This document shows, piece after piece, positions 6,384 through 12,617 of a DNA stretch of 13,083 bases. The first letter of the stretch is position 1. Each line of letters begins with the position of its first letter. Origin of the DNA: Candidatus Limnocylindrales bacterium (GTDB lineage Bacteria > Chloroflexota > Limnocylindria > Limnocylindrales > CSP1-4); assembly GCA_030647575.1 (NCBI GenBank), contig JAUSJS010000053.1:1-13083 (forward strand), in the 5' to 3' direction. The notes under the pieces were generated by a model. That model saw only the letters and a list, made by a program, of their open reading frames with translations. It searched no databases and was not told where the DNA came from. Position numbers and translations under genes: made by a program.

Positions 6384-6562
6384 GCGTGGGATCGGCGGGC
6401 GGACCTGCCACTTCGGTCTCGGCCCACCCGTTGTGGCGTCGCATGCCCCGGATCTACTGCTGTGAGCAGTACGGACCTGGGTAGCGGGCGGCGCTCCGAC
6501 CGGGCCGGCGCTCCGAGCAGGCCGACACACCGGCGTGGAATGTGCCTACGCCCGGGGCGCTA
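6384..6562. other. Non-coding or degenerate stretch before the membrane gene
   Basis: I see no convincing coding frame here. It holds an 11-bp direct repeat (6489-6516), given separately, and leads into the promoter at 6563. It may be the residue of the decayed gene upstream. Confidence 0.4.
6489..6516. repeat. 11-bp direct repeat, 17-bp period
   Basis: CGGCGCTCCGA occurs at 6489-6499 and again at 6506-6516. The pair lies about 47-74 bp upstream of the -35 at 6563, an activator-site position. It could equally be a slippage duplication. Confidence 0.45.
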
Positions 6563-6591
6563 TTGACATCGGTCGACGGGTCGCCTATATA
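6563..6591 (+). promoter_or_regulatory. Sigma70-type promoter of the membrane protein gene
   Basis: A perfect TTGACA (6563-6568) is followed after exactly 17 bp by TATATA (6586-6591), in locally AT-rich sequence that stands out in this GC-rich window. Transcription would start near 6598, about 25 nt before the GTG at 6624. Inverted repeats overlap the -10 and start region: CGCCT (6582-6586) with AGGCG (6597-6601), and CTATA (6585-6589) with TATAG (6603-6607). This is a good place for a repressor operator. Confidence 0.65.
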
Positions 6592-6623
6592 TCGTAAGGC
6601 GTTATAGCACGGGAAGGACGAGC

Positions 6624-7436
6624 GTGCCAGTGACATCCACGGCGGCAGCGGTTGCGGCGAGCGACGGACGGTCCGTATCGCTCGTCGGGGAGGTTCTGCG
6701 CGACATTGCCCGGGGCGGGATTGCCGGTCTCCTCACCGGGATCGTCGTGGCTGGGCTCGGTGGCCGGATCGTCATGCGGCTCGCGGCGCTCATCGTCCCG
6801 ACGTCGGCCGGGCGCTTCACCGAGAACGGCAACCAGATCGGGGACATCACGTTCTCGGGCACGTTTGGGTTGATCCTCGTCGGTGGCCTGTTCTTCGGGT
6901 TGTTCGGCGCGACGGTCTGGGTCGTCGTTTCCCCATGGATCCCGGGGGCCGGTCTCCGGCGCGCGATCTTCACGATGCCGATCGCCGTCGCCCTGACCGG
7001 CATGGTCCTGATCCAGGGAACCAACCCCGACTTCCGGATCCTCGCGCACGACGGACGAGTCGTGGCGGTGCTCCTGGCGCTCGTCGCCCTTGCCGGGTTG
7101 TCGATCGCGCTGCTCGACGGCTGGCTCGACGACCGACTCCCGCACGCGGGCGCCGCGTCCAGGGCTCCCATCGCGCTGTACCTCATCCTGGCGCTGGCCG
7201 GTGGGCTCTTGATCCTGCCGATCGTCATCCTGGGCTATTTCGACGCGGACGCCCGCCTGGGACTTGCGCTGGTCGGAGTCGGGCTGGCGACACTCGCGGG
7301 GTGGCTACTTCGCGGCAGGGGACGCGTGCGACCGCCAAGTCTCCTGATCGCCGGGCGTGCGGCTCTTCTGGCCGCGGTCGTGTTCGGCGTGCTCGAACTC
7401 GCGCCCGAAGTCGCCGCCGCGCTTGGGACGACATGA
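6624..7436 (+). CDS. Multi-pass membrane protein of unknown function
   Basis: The 270-residue protein has six or seven hydrophobic segments at about residues 31-58, 81-102, 114-131, 145-164, 182-205, 211-229 and 240-257, so it is an integral cytoplasmic-membrane protein. The loop after the first segment, RFTENGNQIGDITFSGT (64-80), is polar and looks like a conserved signature. No transporter or enzyme motif is recognisable, and no signal peptide is apparent beyond a 25-residue polar N-terminus. GTG 6624 is well supported by AAGGA (6614-6618) with 5-nt spacing and by the promoter just upstream. The gene appears monocistronic: its downstream neighbour is convergent. Function unknown. Confidence 0.8.
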   Translation: MPVTSTAAAVAASDGRSVSLVGEVLRDIARGGIAGLLTGIVVAGLGGRIVMRLAALIVPTSAGRFTENGNQIGDITFSGTFGLILVGGLFFGLFGATVWVVVSPWIPGAGLRRAIFTMPIAVALTGMVLIQGTNPDFRILAHDGRVVAVLLALVALAGLSIALLDGWLDDRLPHAGAASRAPIALYLILALAGGLLILPIVILGYFDADARLGLALVGVGLATLAGWLLRGRGRVRPPSLLIAGRAALLAAVVFGVLELAPEVAAALGTT

Positions 7437-7656
7437 CACGCTCGAAGTCGCCGCAGAGTTGACAGACACGGCGAACCAGCTCAGGGAGGCGTGAGGCGCT
7501 CGCTCTTCCGTCAGCCCTACCGTCGCGTCGAAGGGCGGACCGCGCGGCATGGAAGCCGCTCCCGCCGTGGACGCCGCTTCAAACCGGAGTTGTCATCGTT
7601 TCATGCGGCGCCGTGCGCCGCGGTCTCGAATCCGTGCGGAGGCCGTCGCCCTGGCG
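7437..7656. other. Convergent intergenic region with GC hairpins
   Basis: This 220-bp gap separates the ends of the membrane protein gene and the lipoprotein gene. I see no convincing gene. The best structure is GCGGCGC (7605-7611) paired with GCGCCGC (7615-7621) across a 3-nt loop. A weaker one is GCGGC (7544-7548) with GCCGC (7555-7559). Neither is followed by a T-run on either strand, so they can only be suggested as termination or RNA-end signals. Confidence 0.4.
7605..7621. terminator. GC hairpin, possible U-less terminator
   Basis: A 7-bp perfect stem with a CGT loop lies about 36 nt past the lipoprotein stop codon on the minus strand. It lacks a U-tract in both directions, so intrinsic termination is doubtful; it may instead protect the 3' end. 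Confidence 0.25.
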
Positions 7657-8403
7657 TCATCTCGGGCGCTCGACCTTGTTGGCTGGGTCGTCGACGTTGG
7701 TCACGTTGATGGAGATGTTCTGGTCGGCCGCCGTGCCAGTGAATTCGTAGGCCACCAGGAAGCCGTCGTCCGCCACCCAGAAGTCGAGGCCGGCCCCCGC
7801 CGGGAAGGAGAACGAACCGGCAAGCGTGGAGCTCGAGTCGAACCGATAGTGCTTGGCGTTGACGCCGTTCTTCTGCTCGCTACCCAGGTCCGTGGAGACC
7901 GCAGCGATGTTGCCATTGGCGAATGCGCCGATCAGAAGCAGCGGGGAGAACGAGCCAACGAGCGCGTTGGCCATACCGAGATCGTCCTTCGTGTATGGCT
8001 CCCCTCCGATCGCGACCCAGGTTTCGCTGCCGATCCTGATAACCTTCGTGACGTCGTCACCTTCACCGAGGGAGATCTCCTCGGCCTTCTCGGGCTCGGA
8101 CACGACGGTCGCGTGGTAGACGGTTGAACCCGCGACAGAGATGGAGATCTGATACGAGCCGACGTTCTCCAGGTTGTTGGTCAGCCCGCCAAGGTCGAAT
8201 GTCGGGATCGCCACGTCGGGGGTCGCTTCTGCGCCCGGGGGCGTTTCCGGCGTCGGGGTGATCTCTGCAGCAGGTGGCGTTGACGTCGCCTCGCCCACCG
8301 GGACCGGTGTCGGGGTCGCCGCCGCACCGCCGCAGGCACCGACGGTGAGGGCGATGGAGACGAGCATCGCGGCCAGCAGGCTCGCGCGGCGGAATTCGGT
8401 CAT
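7657..8403 (-). CDS. Secreted lipoprotein with Thr/Pro-rich linker and beta-rich domain
   Basis: The 248-residue protein has a lipoprotein signal peptide: an RR-containing n-region (MTEFRRAS), a hydrophobic core (LLAAMLVSIALT) and the lipobox VGAC with acylated Cys24. Residues about 26-66 are a low-complexity Thr/Pro/Ala/Glu spacer that would hold the domain off the membrane. From about 70 there is a beta-strand-rich domain (YQISISVAG, YHATVVSE, KVIRIGSETWVAIGGE, KHYRFDSS, LDFWVADDGFLVAYEFTG). This pattern recalls the LppX/LprG-LolA-like lipid-binding lipoproteins, but I cannot confirm that family. ATG is the complement of 8401-8403, with GGGGAA about 8 nt upstream. It follows the PLP enzyme gene by 65 nt on the same strand and could be the last gene of that operon or have its own signal. 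Confidence 0.85.
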   Translation of the reverse strand: MTEFRRASLLAAMLVSIALTVGACGGAAATPTPVPVGEATSTPPAAEITPTPETPPGAEATPDVAIPTFDLGGLTNNLENVGSYQISISVAGSTVYHATVVSEPEKAEEISLGEGDDVTKVIRIGSETWVAIGGEPYTKDDLGMANALVGSFSPLLLIGAFANGNIAAVSTDLGSEQKNGVNAKHYRFDSSSTLAGSFSFPAGAGLDFWVADDGFLVAYEFTGTAADQNISINVTNVDDPANKVERPR

Positions 8404-8468
8404 CAGATCAGTTCCCCGAGTTCGCCGGTCGGGTGCCGGCACGCCACGATCATGGGGCGGCAGGCGCA

Positions 8469-9728
8469 TCAGTGCAAGCGCGCGAGCGCCTCCAGGGTCC
8501 GGTCCACCTCGGCGGTCGTGTTGTAGTGGACCAGGCCCAGCCGGAGGACGCCGCCTGTTTCGGCCCTGCCCAGCCGCTCGATCAACCCGGTCGCGTAGAA
8601 GTCGCCGTCCCAGACGTAGATCCCCTGGCGGCCGAGGGCTTCGGCCGCGGCCCTGGGGTGGACGCCGTCGATCGAAACGGAGACGGTCGGGACGCGCGAG
8701 GCGAAGGCCGCCCGGTCGGTGATGCCGTGGATCGTGACGCCCGCGATGGCTTCGAGACCGTCGATGAGCCGGATCACCAGGTCGCGTTCGTAGGCCGCGA
8801 TCGCGGTCATTCCGGCCACCAGTTCGCGGCGTCGCTCGCTCGCGTTCGCGGCACCCGCCGCCCCGCTGACGTCGCCGAAGCTCCGGCCGACGTCGCGCAG
8901 GTAATCGGTCGCCGCTAGCGTGCCGGCGATCGCTTCGAAGGCGGCGGTCCCGGTCTCGAACCGATCGTGCGCCGCCCGAACCTTGTAGGCCGGCAGCCGA
9001 TCGAAGACGTCGGCCTTGCCATAGAGCGCGCCGAGGTGCGGCCCGAACCACTTGTAGGCCGAGCAGACCAGGAAGTCCGTGTCGAGCGCCTGGACGTCGA
9101 TCGGGCCATGCGGTGCGTAGGCGACCGCGTCCACGTAGGTCAGGGCGCCGACCTCATGGGCGCGCGCGACGATCTCGCGGACAGGGTTGACCGACCCGAC
9201 CGCGTTGCTGGCATAGCCGACGGCGACCAGCCTGGTCCGCGGGCCGAGCTTCGATTCGAGGTCCTCGAGGTCCAGCGTGACGTCGTCCTCGTGGATGTCC
9301 ACGGTCTGAACGGTCACGCCGCGGTCGGCGGCCATCGCCCGCCAGGTCGAGACGTTGGCCTCGTGGTCCAGGGTCGTGACCACGATCTCATCGCCGGCCT
9401 TGAGAGTCGCGCCGATGGATCGTCCGATGTGGAGCGTGAGGGTGGACATGTTGTAGCCGAACTTGATCTCACTCGCGCTGGCGGCTCCGAGGAAGTCGGC
9501 GACCGCCGCGTGCGCCTCGTCGACCATGGCATCGTTCAGCTCGCTGGTCCGGAACGCCCCGCCGGCGTTCGCGTTCATCTCGCGGAAGTAGCCGCTGACG
9601 GTGTCGATGACCCGCTGCGGAACCTGCGTGCCGCCGGGGCCATCCAGGAAGGCGACTGGACGACCGTTCTGCTCGCGCGCCAGGGCCGGGAACTCGGCGC
9701 GGAGGGCATCGACGTCAAAGGCGGGCAT
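8469..9728 (-). CDS. Cysteine desulfurase-like class V aminotransferase (VC1184 type)
   Basis: The 419-residue, fold-type I PLP enzyme resembles the group named cysteine desulfurase-like protein, SufS subfamily (VC1184 family). Motifs: PVAFLDGPGGTQVP near 24-37; NAGGAFRTS; DHEANVSTW with His123, which stacks on the PLP ring; YVDAVAYAPH with Asp200; and CSAYKWFGPHLG with the Schiff-base Lys226. The C-terminus IYVWDGDFYATGLIERLG...RLGLVHYNT matches the group. The protein's only Cys is Cys222, next to the PLP lysine; the mobile-loop Cys of true SufS/IscS desulfurases is absent. Desulfuration by the normal persulfide route is therefore doubtful, and another lyase or aminotransferase reaction is possible. 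ATG 9728 shares one base with the tldE stop (TGATG), and GGAG lies 5 nt upstream, so it is translationally coupled to tldE. Confidence 0.88.
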   Translation of the reverse strand: MPAFDVDALRAEFPALAREQNGRPVAFLDGPGGTQVPQRVIDTVSGYFREMNANAGGAFRTSELNDAMVDEAHAAVADFLGAASASEIKFGYNMSTLTLHIGRSIGATLKAGDEIVVTTLDHEANVSTWRAMAADRGVTVQTVDIHEDDVTLDLEDLESKLGPRTRLVAVGYASNAVGSVNPVREIVARAHEVGALTYVDAVAYAPHGPIDVQALDTDFLVCSAYKWFGPHLGALYGKADVFDRLPAYKVRAAHDRFETGTAAFEAIAGTLAATDYLRDVGRSFGDVSGAAGAANASERRRELVAGMTAIAAYERDLVIRLIDGLEAIAGVTIHGITDRAAFASRVPTVSVSIDGVHPRAAAEALGRQGIYVWDGDFYATGLIERLGRAETGGVLRLGLVHYNTTAEVDRTLEALARLH

Positions 9729-11080
9729 CAGTGCTCCGTGCCCCCGGTGAACGTCCAGTTGTCGATGCGGACGGCGGGCACGACCACGCCACCGAGAAAC
9801 CCGCGAAGGGTCCGGCGCTCACGACCCACTGCGGTCGTCCCGGCCAGGGCCGCAAGGTAGCTCTGCGTGTAACGCAGGTTCTTGACCGGCCCGATCACCC
9901 GGCCGCCCTCAACCAGGAACGTGCCGTCCCGCGTCATCCCGGTGACGAGGGCCAGCTTGGGATGGACCGGGTTGGTGTAGTGGAACCGCGTCACCAGCAG
10001 CCCTCGATCCAGGCCGCCGATCAGCTCGTCGCGCGTGGACGTTCCGGGCTCCATGATCATGTTGAGCGGGAACGGACCGTACGGGTTGGGTGCCGGCAGG
10101 CCGTGGCCGGTCGAGGTCACACCGGCTCGGGCCGCGGTCTGGGCATCGTGGACGACCCCGCAGCAGACGCCGCGCTCGATTAGCTCGACACGCTGCTTGG
10201 CCACCCCCTCGTAGTCGAACCAGAGCGGCAGGCCGGCCGGGTCGCGGCCATCATCGCGGATGGTCACGACCTCGCTGCCGATCCGCTTGCCGGGCTCCAC
10301 GAAGCTGCGCTCTTCCTGGACGGCGAGTGCCGAGAAGCCCAGGTAGCCAAGCATGTCGAGCAGGTCGACGACGGCGTACTCCTCGAGCACGACCGGGTAG
10401 TCGCCGGGCTCGATTGCGACCGCATTGGCGGTGGCTCGGGCCTTGTCGGCTGCCTCGCGGCCGATGTCCGCGGCGTCGATCGTCGAGGCGTCGACCGCGG
10501 CCTCCTCCGCGTAGCCTGTCCCACCGGCGGGACCCATCGAGACGGTGATCAGCTGCGACGTGGTTCTGGTTCCGGCAACCCGGACGCCCTTCGAATTTGC
10601 GACGGCCGTGGATTCCAGCCCTGTCGCGAAGGAGCCGTAGGCGGTGACCCCGGCCGCGTCGGCCGCGGCGATGACCGCCCGGACAGCGTCGGCTCGAAAT
10701 TCCGGGCTGGCGCCGGCGGTCGAGGCACTGTATCCAGCGGCGACCGGCGAGGTTTCGGACGGCGCCGGGAGGCCGCCCCAGTCCTCGAGCTCCTCGACCA
10801 CGCCGGCAATGGCGGCGGCATTCTCGGCCAGCCGGCGAAGCCCCTCCGGATCGGTCCGCCCGGTGGAGGCCACCCCCACGCGCTTGCCGATCACCACCCG
10901 AAGGTTCACCACACTGTTGGACTCGGCGACGTTCTGGTGGATCTCGCTGTTGGCGAATCGGGTCAGCGCCGAATCCTCGGCCATGACCAGCGCCTCTGCT
11001 TCGGTCACGCCCTCGCGGAGCGCCTCGGCAAGCGCGGCCTCGGCCAGGGCCAGGGCATCGCCGGCTCGGTCGTCGTTCAC
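9728..11080 (-). CDS. tldE: TldE/PmbA-type subunit of the TldD/TldE metalloprotease
   Basis: The 450-residue protein is TldE (PmbA), the non-metal partner of TldD. In E. coli the heterodimer degrades unfolded peptides such as CcdA and trims the microcin B17 precursor. Seen here: the N-terminal LTRFANSEIHQNVAES motif, RVVIGKRVGVASTGRTD, the mid-protein GVRVAGTRTTSQ, and the typical C-terminus GLLVTRFHYTNPVHPKLALV, TGMTRDGTFLVEGGRVIGPV and NLRYTQSYLAAL. It lacks the HExxxH motif, as expected for TldE. The start is GTG (complement of 11078-11080), 4 nt after the tldD stop, with only a weak GGTAGG upstream; coupling to tldD is likely. Length is normal for the family. Confidence 0.93.
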   Translation of the reverse strand: MNDDRAGDALALAEAALAEALREGVTEAEALVMAEDSALTRFANSEIHQNVAESNSVVNLRVVIGKRVGVASTGRTDPEGLRRLAENAAAIAGVVEELEDWGGLPAPSETSPVAAGYSASTAGASPEFRADAVRAVIAAADAAGVTAYGSFATGLESTAVANSKGVRVAGTRTTSQLITVSMGPAGGTGYAEEAAVDASTIDAADIGREAADKARATANAVAIEPGDYPVVLEEYAVVDLLDMLGYLGFSALAVQEERSFVEPGKRIGSEVVTIRDDGRDPAGLPLWFDYEGVAKQRVELIERGVCCGVVHDAQTAARAGVTSTGHGLPAPNPYGPFPLNMIMEPGTSTRDELIGGLDRGLLVTRFHYTNPVHPKLALVTGMTRDGTFLVEGGRVIGPVKNLRYTQSYLAALAGTTAVGRERRTLRGFLGGVVVPAVRIDNWTFTGGTEH

Positions 11081-11084
11081 CTGC

Positions 11085-12533
11085 CTACCATTTGCCGACG
11101 CCGACCTGGACGTTCCGGAAGCGCGCCCCTGGAACCGCGTGGCCGATGTGGCCGGTCTGGCCGGGCTCCCCCTTGCCGCAGTTCGGCGTGCCGAGCATCA
11201 CATAGCTGCGCTCGTCGCCGACCGCGTCACAGGAGCGCCAGAACTCGTAGGTGATGCCGGTGTAGGTCGGGTTCTTGAAGAGGCGCCCCTTGCGACCGCT
11301 CTTGACCTCGTAGGCGACCTCCGTCGCGAACTGGAAGTTGAGTCGGCGGTCGTCGATCGACCACGATCGGTTCGACGCGAGGTAGAGCCCATCGTCGGTG
11401 TCGGCGACGATCTCATCGAGGCTCATTCCGGGCTTTGGCAGCAGGTTGATGTTGGTCATCCGGATGAGCGGGATGCGATTCCACCCGTCGGCGCGCATGG
11501 CCCCGCCACTCCGACGCCCGATCCGTGGCGCGGTCTCACGGCTGGTCAGATAGCCGACGAAGATGCCGTTCTGGACGAGCGGCACCGCCTGCGCGGCAAC
11601 GCCCTCGTCATCCCAGCCGAACGTGCCCATGCCGCCTGGCGAGGTGGCGTCGGCGACGATGTCAATCAGGTCCGAGCCGTAGCGGAAGCCTTCGTCGAGC
11701 TTGTCCGTGGTGAGGAAGCTGGTCCCGGCGTAGGACGCCTCGGTGCCGAAGACGCGATCCAGCTCCGATGGATGGCCACACGACTCGTGGACCTGGAGAT
11801 AGAGCTGCGATGGGTCGAGGATGACAGTGAACTGGCCCGACGGGCACTGCGGAGCGGTCAGCAGCGCGACGGCCTCGTCGGCCAGCGGCTCGGCGCGCTC
11901 CCTGAGGTTCAGCCCACGGATACATTCGTAGCCACCGGCCTGCCAGCCACCACCTGAATCGGGATAGCTCCGGCGCTGATGTTCGTCACCGTCGACCGCG
12001 TTCGCCTCGACTCCTGCTCCGACGTGGGTGATCACCTGCTCGGTCAGGCTGCCGTCCGTCGCCGCGAACGTCTTCCACTCGCGCTGGGCGGCGTAGCTCG
12101 ACTCGGTGAAGGCGATGCCCTTGACCCCGGCGACGATCTGGTCGGCGGCAAGGAGATCGGCGATCTTGGTCTCGAGCGGGACCTCGAACGGGTCCTCCTG
12201 GAGCGGTGTTTCGTAGCGGCCATGGGCGGCCGGCCGGTCGTCCAGGCGGGTCGGCTGGCGCAGGGCCGTGGCGCTGGCGCGGGCGATCCGGACCGCCTCG
12301 GCGGCGACCCGGTCCGCCTCGGCTACGGTCAGCCGGTACGACGAGGCAAAGCCCCAGGCGCCATCGACGAGCACCCGCACGCCGAACCCCTCGCTCTCGC
12401 CGGAGGCGACGCCTTCGACCCGGCCGGTCTTGATCGTGACGCTCTCGTCACGCCGCCGGACGACGCGGACGTCCGCGTATGCCGCGCCCCGGGCAGCGGC
12501 CGTATCGAGGGCGCGATCGGTCAGGTCTCGCAT
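11085..12533 (-). CDS. tldD: TldD zinc metalloprotease subunit
   Basis: The 482-residue catalytic subunit of the TldD/TldE protease has the zinc motif HESCGH (His249, Glu250, His254), an HExxxH form characteristic of TldD. Further family signatures are FGVRVLVDGAWGFASS (50-65), the Gly-rich segment near 195-201, FGTEASYAGTSF, GTFGWDDEGVAAQ, a C-terminal NFQFATEVAYEVK-like strand and the closing GTPNCGKGEPGQTGHIGHAVP. All expected catalytic parts are present and the length is normal. It is the first gene of tldD-tldE-PLP enzyme. The ATG (complement of 12531-12533) lacks a Shine-Dalgarno; a -10-like TGTTAGGCT lies about 9 nt upstream, which would make the transcript nearly leaderless. No obvious RiPP precursor gene is seen nearby, so a housekeeping peptide-degrading role is more likely here. 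Confidence 0.95.
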   Translation of the reverse strand: MRDLTDRALDTAAARGAAYADVRVVRRRDESVTIKTGRVEGVASGESEGFGVRVLVDGAWGFASSYRLTVAEADRVAAEAVRIARASATALRQPTRLDDRPAAHGRYETPLQEDPFEVPLETKIADLLAADQIVAGVKGIAFTESSYAAQREWKTFAATDGSLTEQVITHVGAGVEANAVDGDEHQRRSYPDSGGGWQAGGYECIRGLNLRERAEPLADEAVALLTAPQCPSGQFTVILDPSQLYLQVHESCGHPSELDRVFGTEASYAGTSFLTTDKLDEGFRYGSDLIDIVADATSPGGMGTFGWDDEGVAAQAVPLVQNGIFVGYLTSRETAPRIGRRSGGAMRADGWNRIPLIRMTNINLLPKPGMSLDEIVADTDDGLYLASNRSWSIDDRRLNFQFATEVAYEVKSGRKGRLFKNPTYTGITYEFWRSCDAVGDERSYVMLGTPNCGKGEPGQTGHIGHAVPGARFRNVQVGVGKW

Positions 12534-12542
12534 GCGCGGCGG

Positions 12543-12570
12543 AGCCTAACAGAGGGGTGGAACCGGTCGA
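12543..12570 (-). promoter_or_regulatory. Candidate promoter of the tldD operon
   Basis: On the minus strand, TCGACC (complement of 12565-12570, 4 of 6 matches to TTGACA) is followed after 16 bp by TAGGCT (complement of 12543-12548) preceded by TGT, an extended -10 arrangement. The predicted start is within about 2 nt of the tldD ATG, so the message would be leaderless, in keeping with the missing ribosome-binding site. The -10 core is weak. Confidence 0.3.
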
Positions 12571-12617
12571 CAGTGAGGACCCTTCCCTATTGAGTCCCTC
12601 GGCTGAGATGGGGAGGA

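Noticed and set aside
7459..7464. TTGACA as a -35 element in the convergent gap
   Set aside because: No -10-like hexamer is found 16-18 bp downstream and no gene follows on that strand.
7491..7709. Small Arg-rich frame in the convergent intergenic region
   Set aside because: Composition is that of random high-GC text, it runs into the lipoprotein gene on the other strand, and no ribosome-binding site is convincing.
7657..9051. 464-codon frame whose C-terminal part is the lipoprotein
   Set aside because: Only the part from the ATG at 8403 has a signal peptide, lipobox and protein-like sequence. The upstream part is Arg-rich text overlapping the PLP enzyme gene in another frame.
8967..9860. 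297-codon plus-strand frame over the PLP enzyme gene
   Set aside because: It is antisense to a gene with a complete set of PLP motifs; its Asp/Val/Arg/Gly-rich composition is that of a shadow frame.
10644..11957. 437-codon plus-strand frame over tldE and tldD
   Set aside because: Antisense to two clear family members, with no domain and no ribosome-binding site.
8469..12533. A RiPP (peptide natural product) cluster around tldD/tldE
   Set aside because: I looked for a short precursor gene and for cyclodehydratase, YcaO or radical SAM genes near the pair and saw none. TldDE is also a common housekeeping protease.
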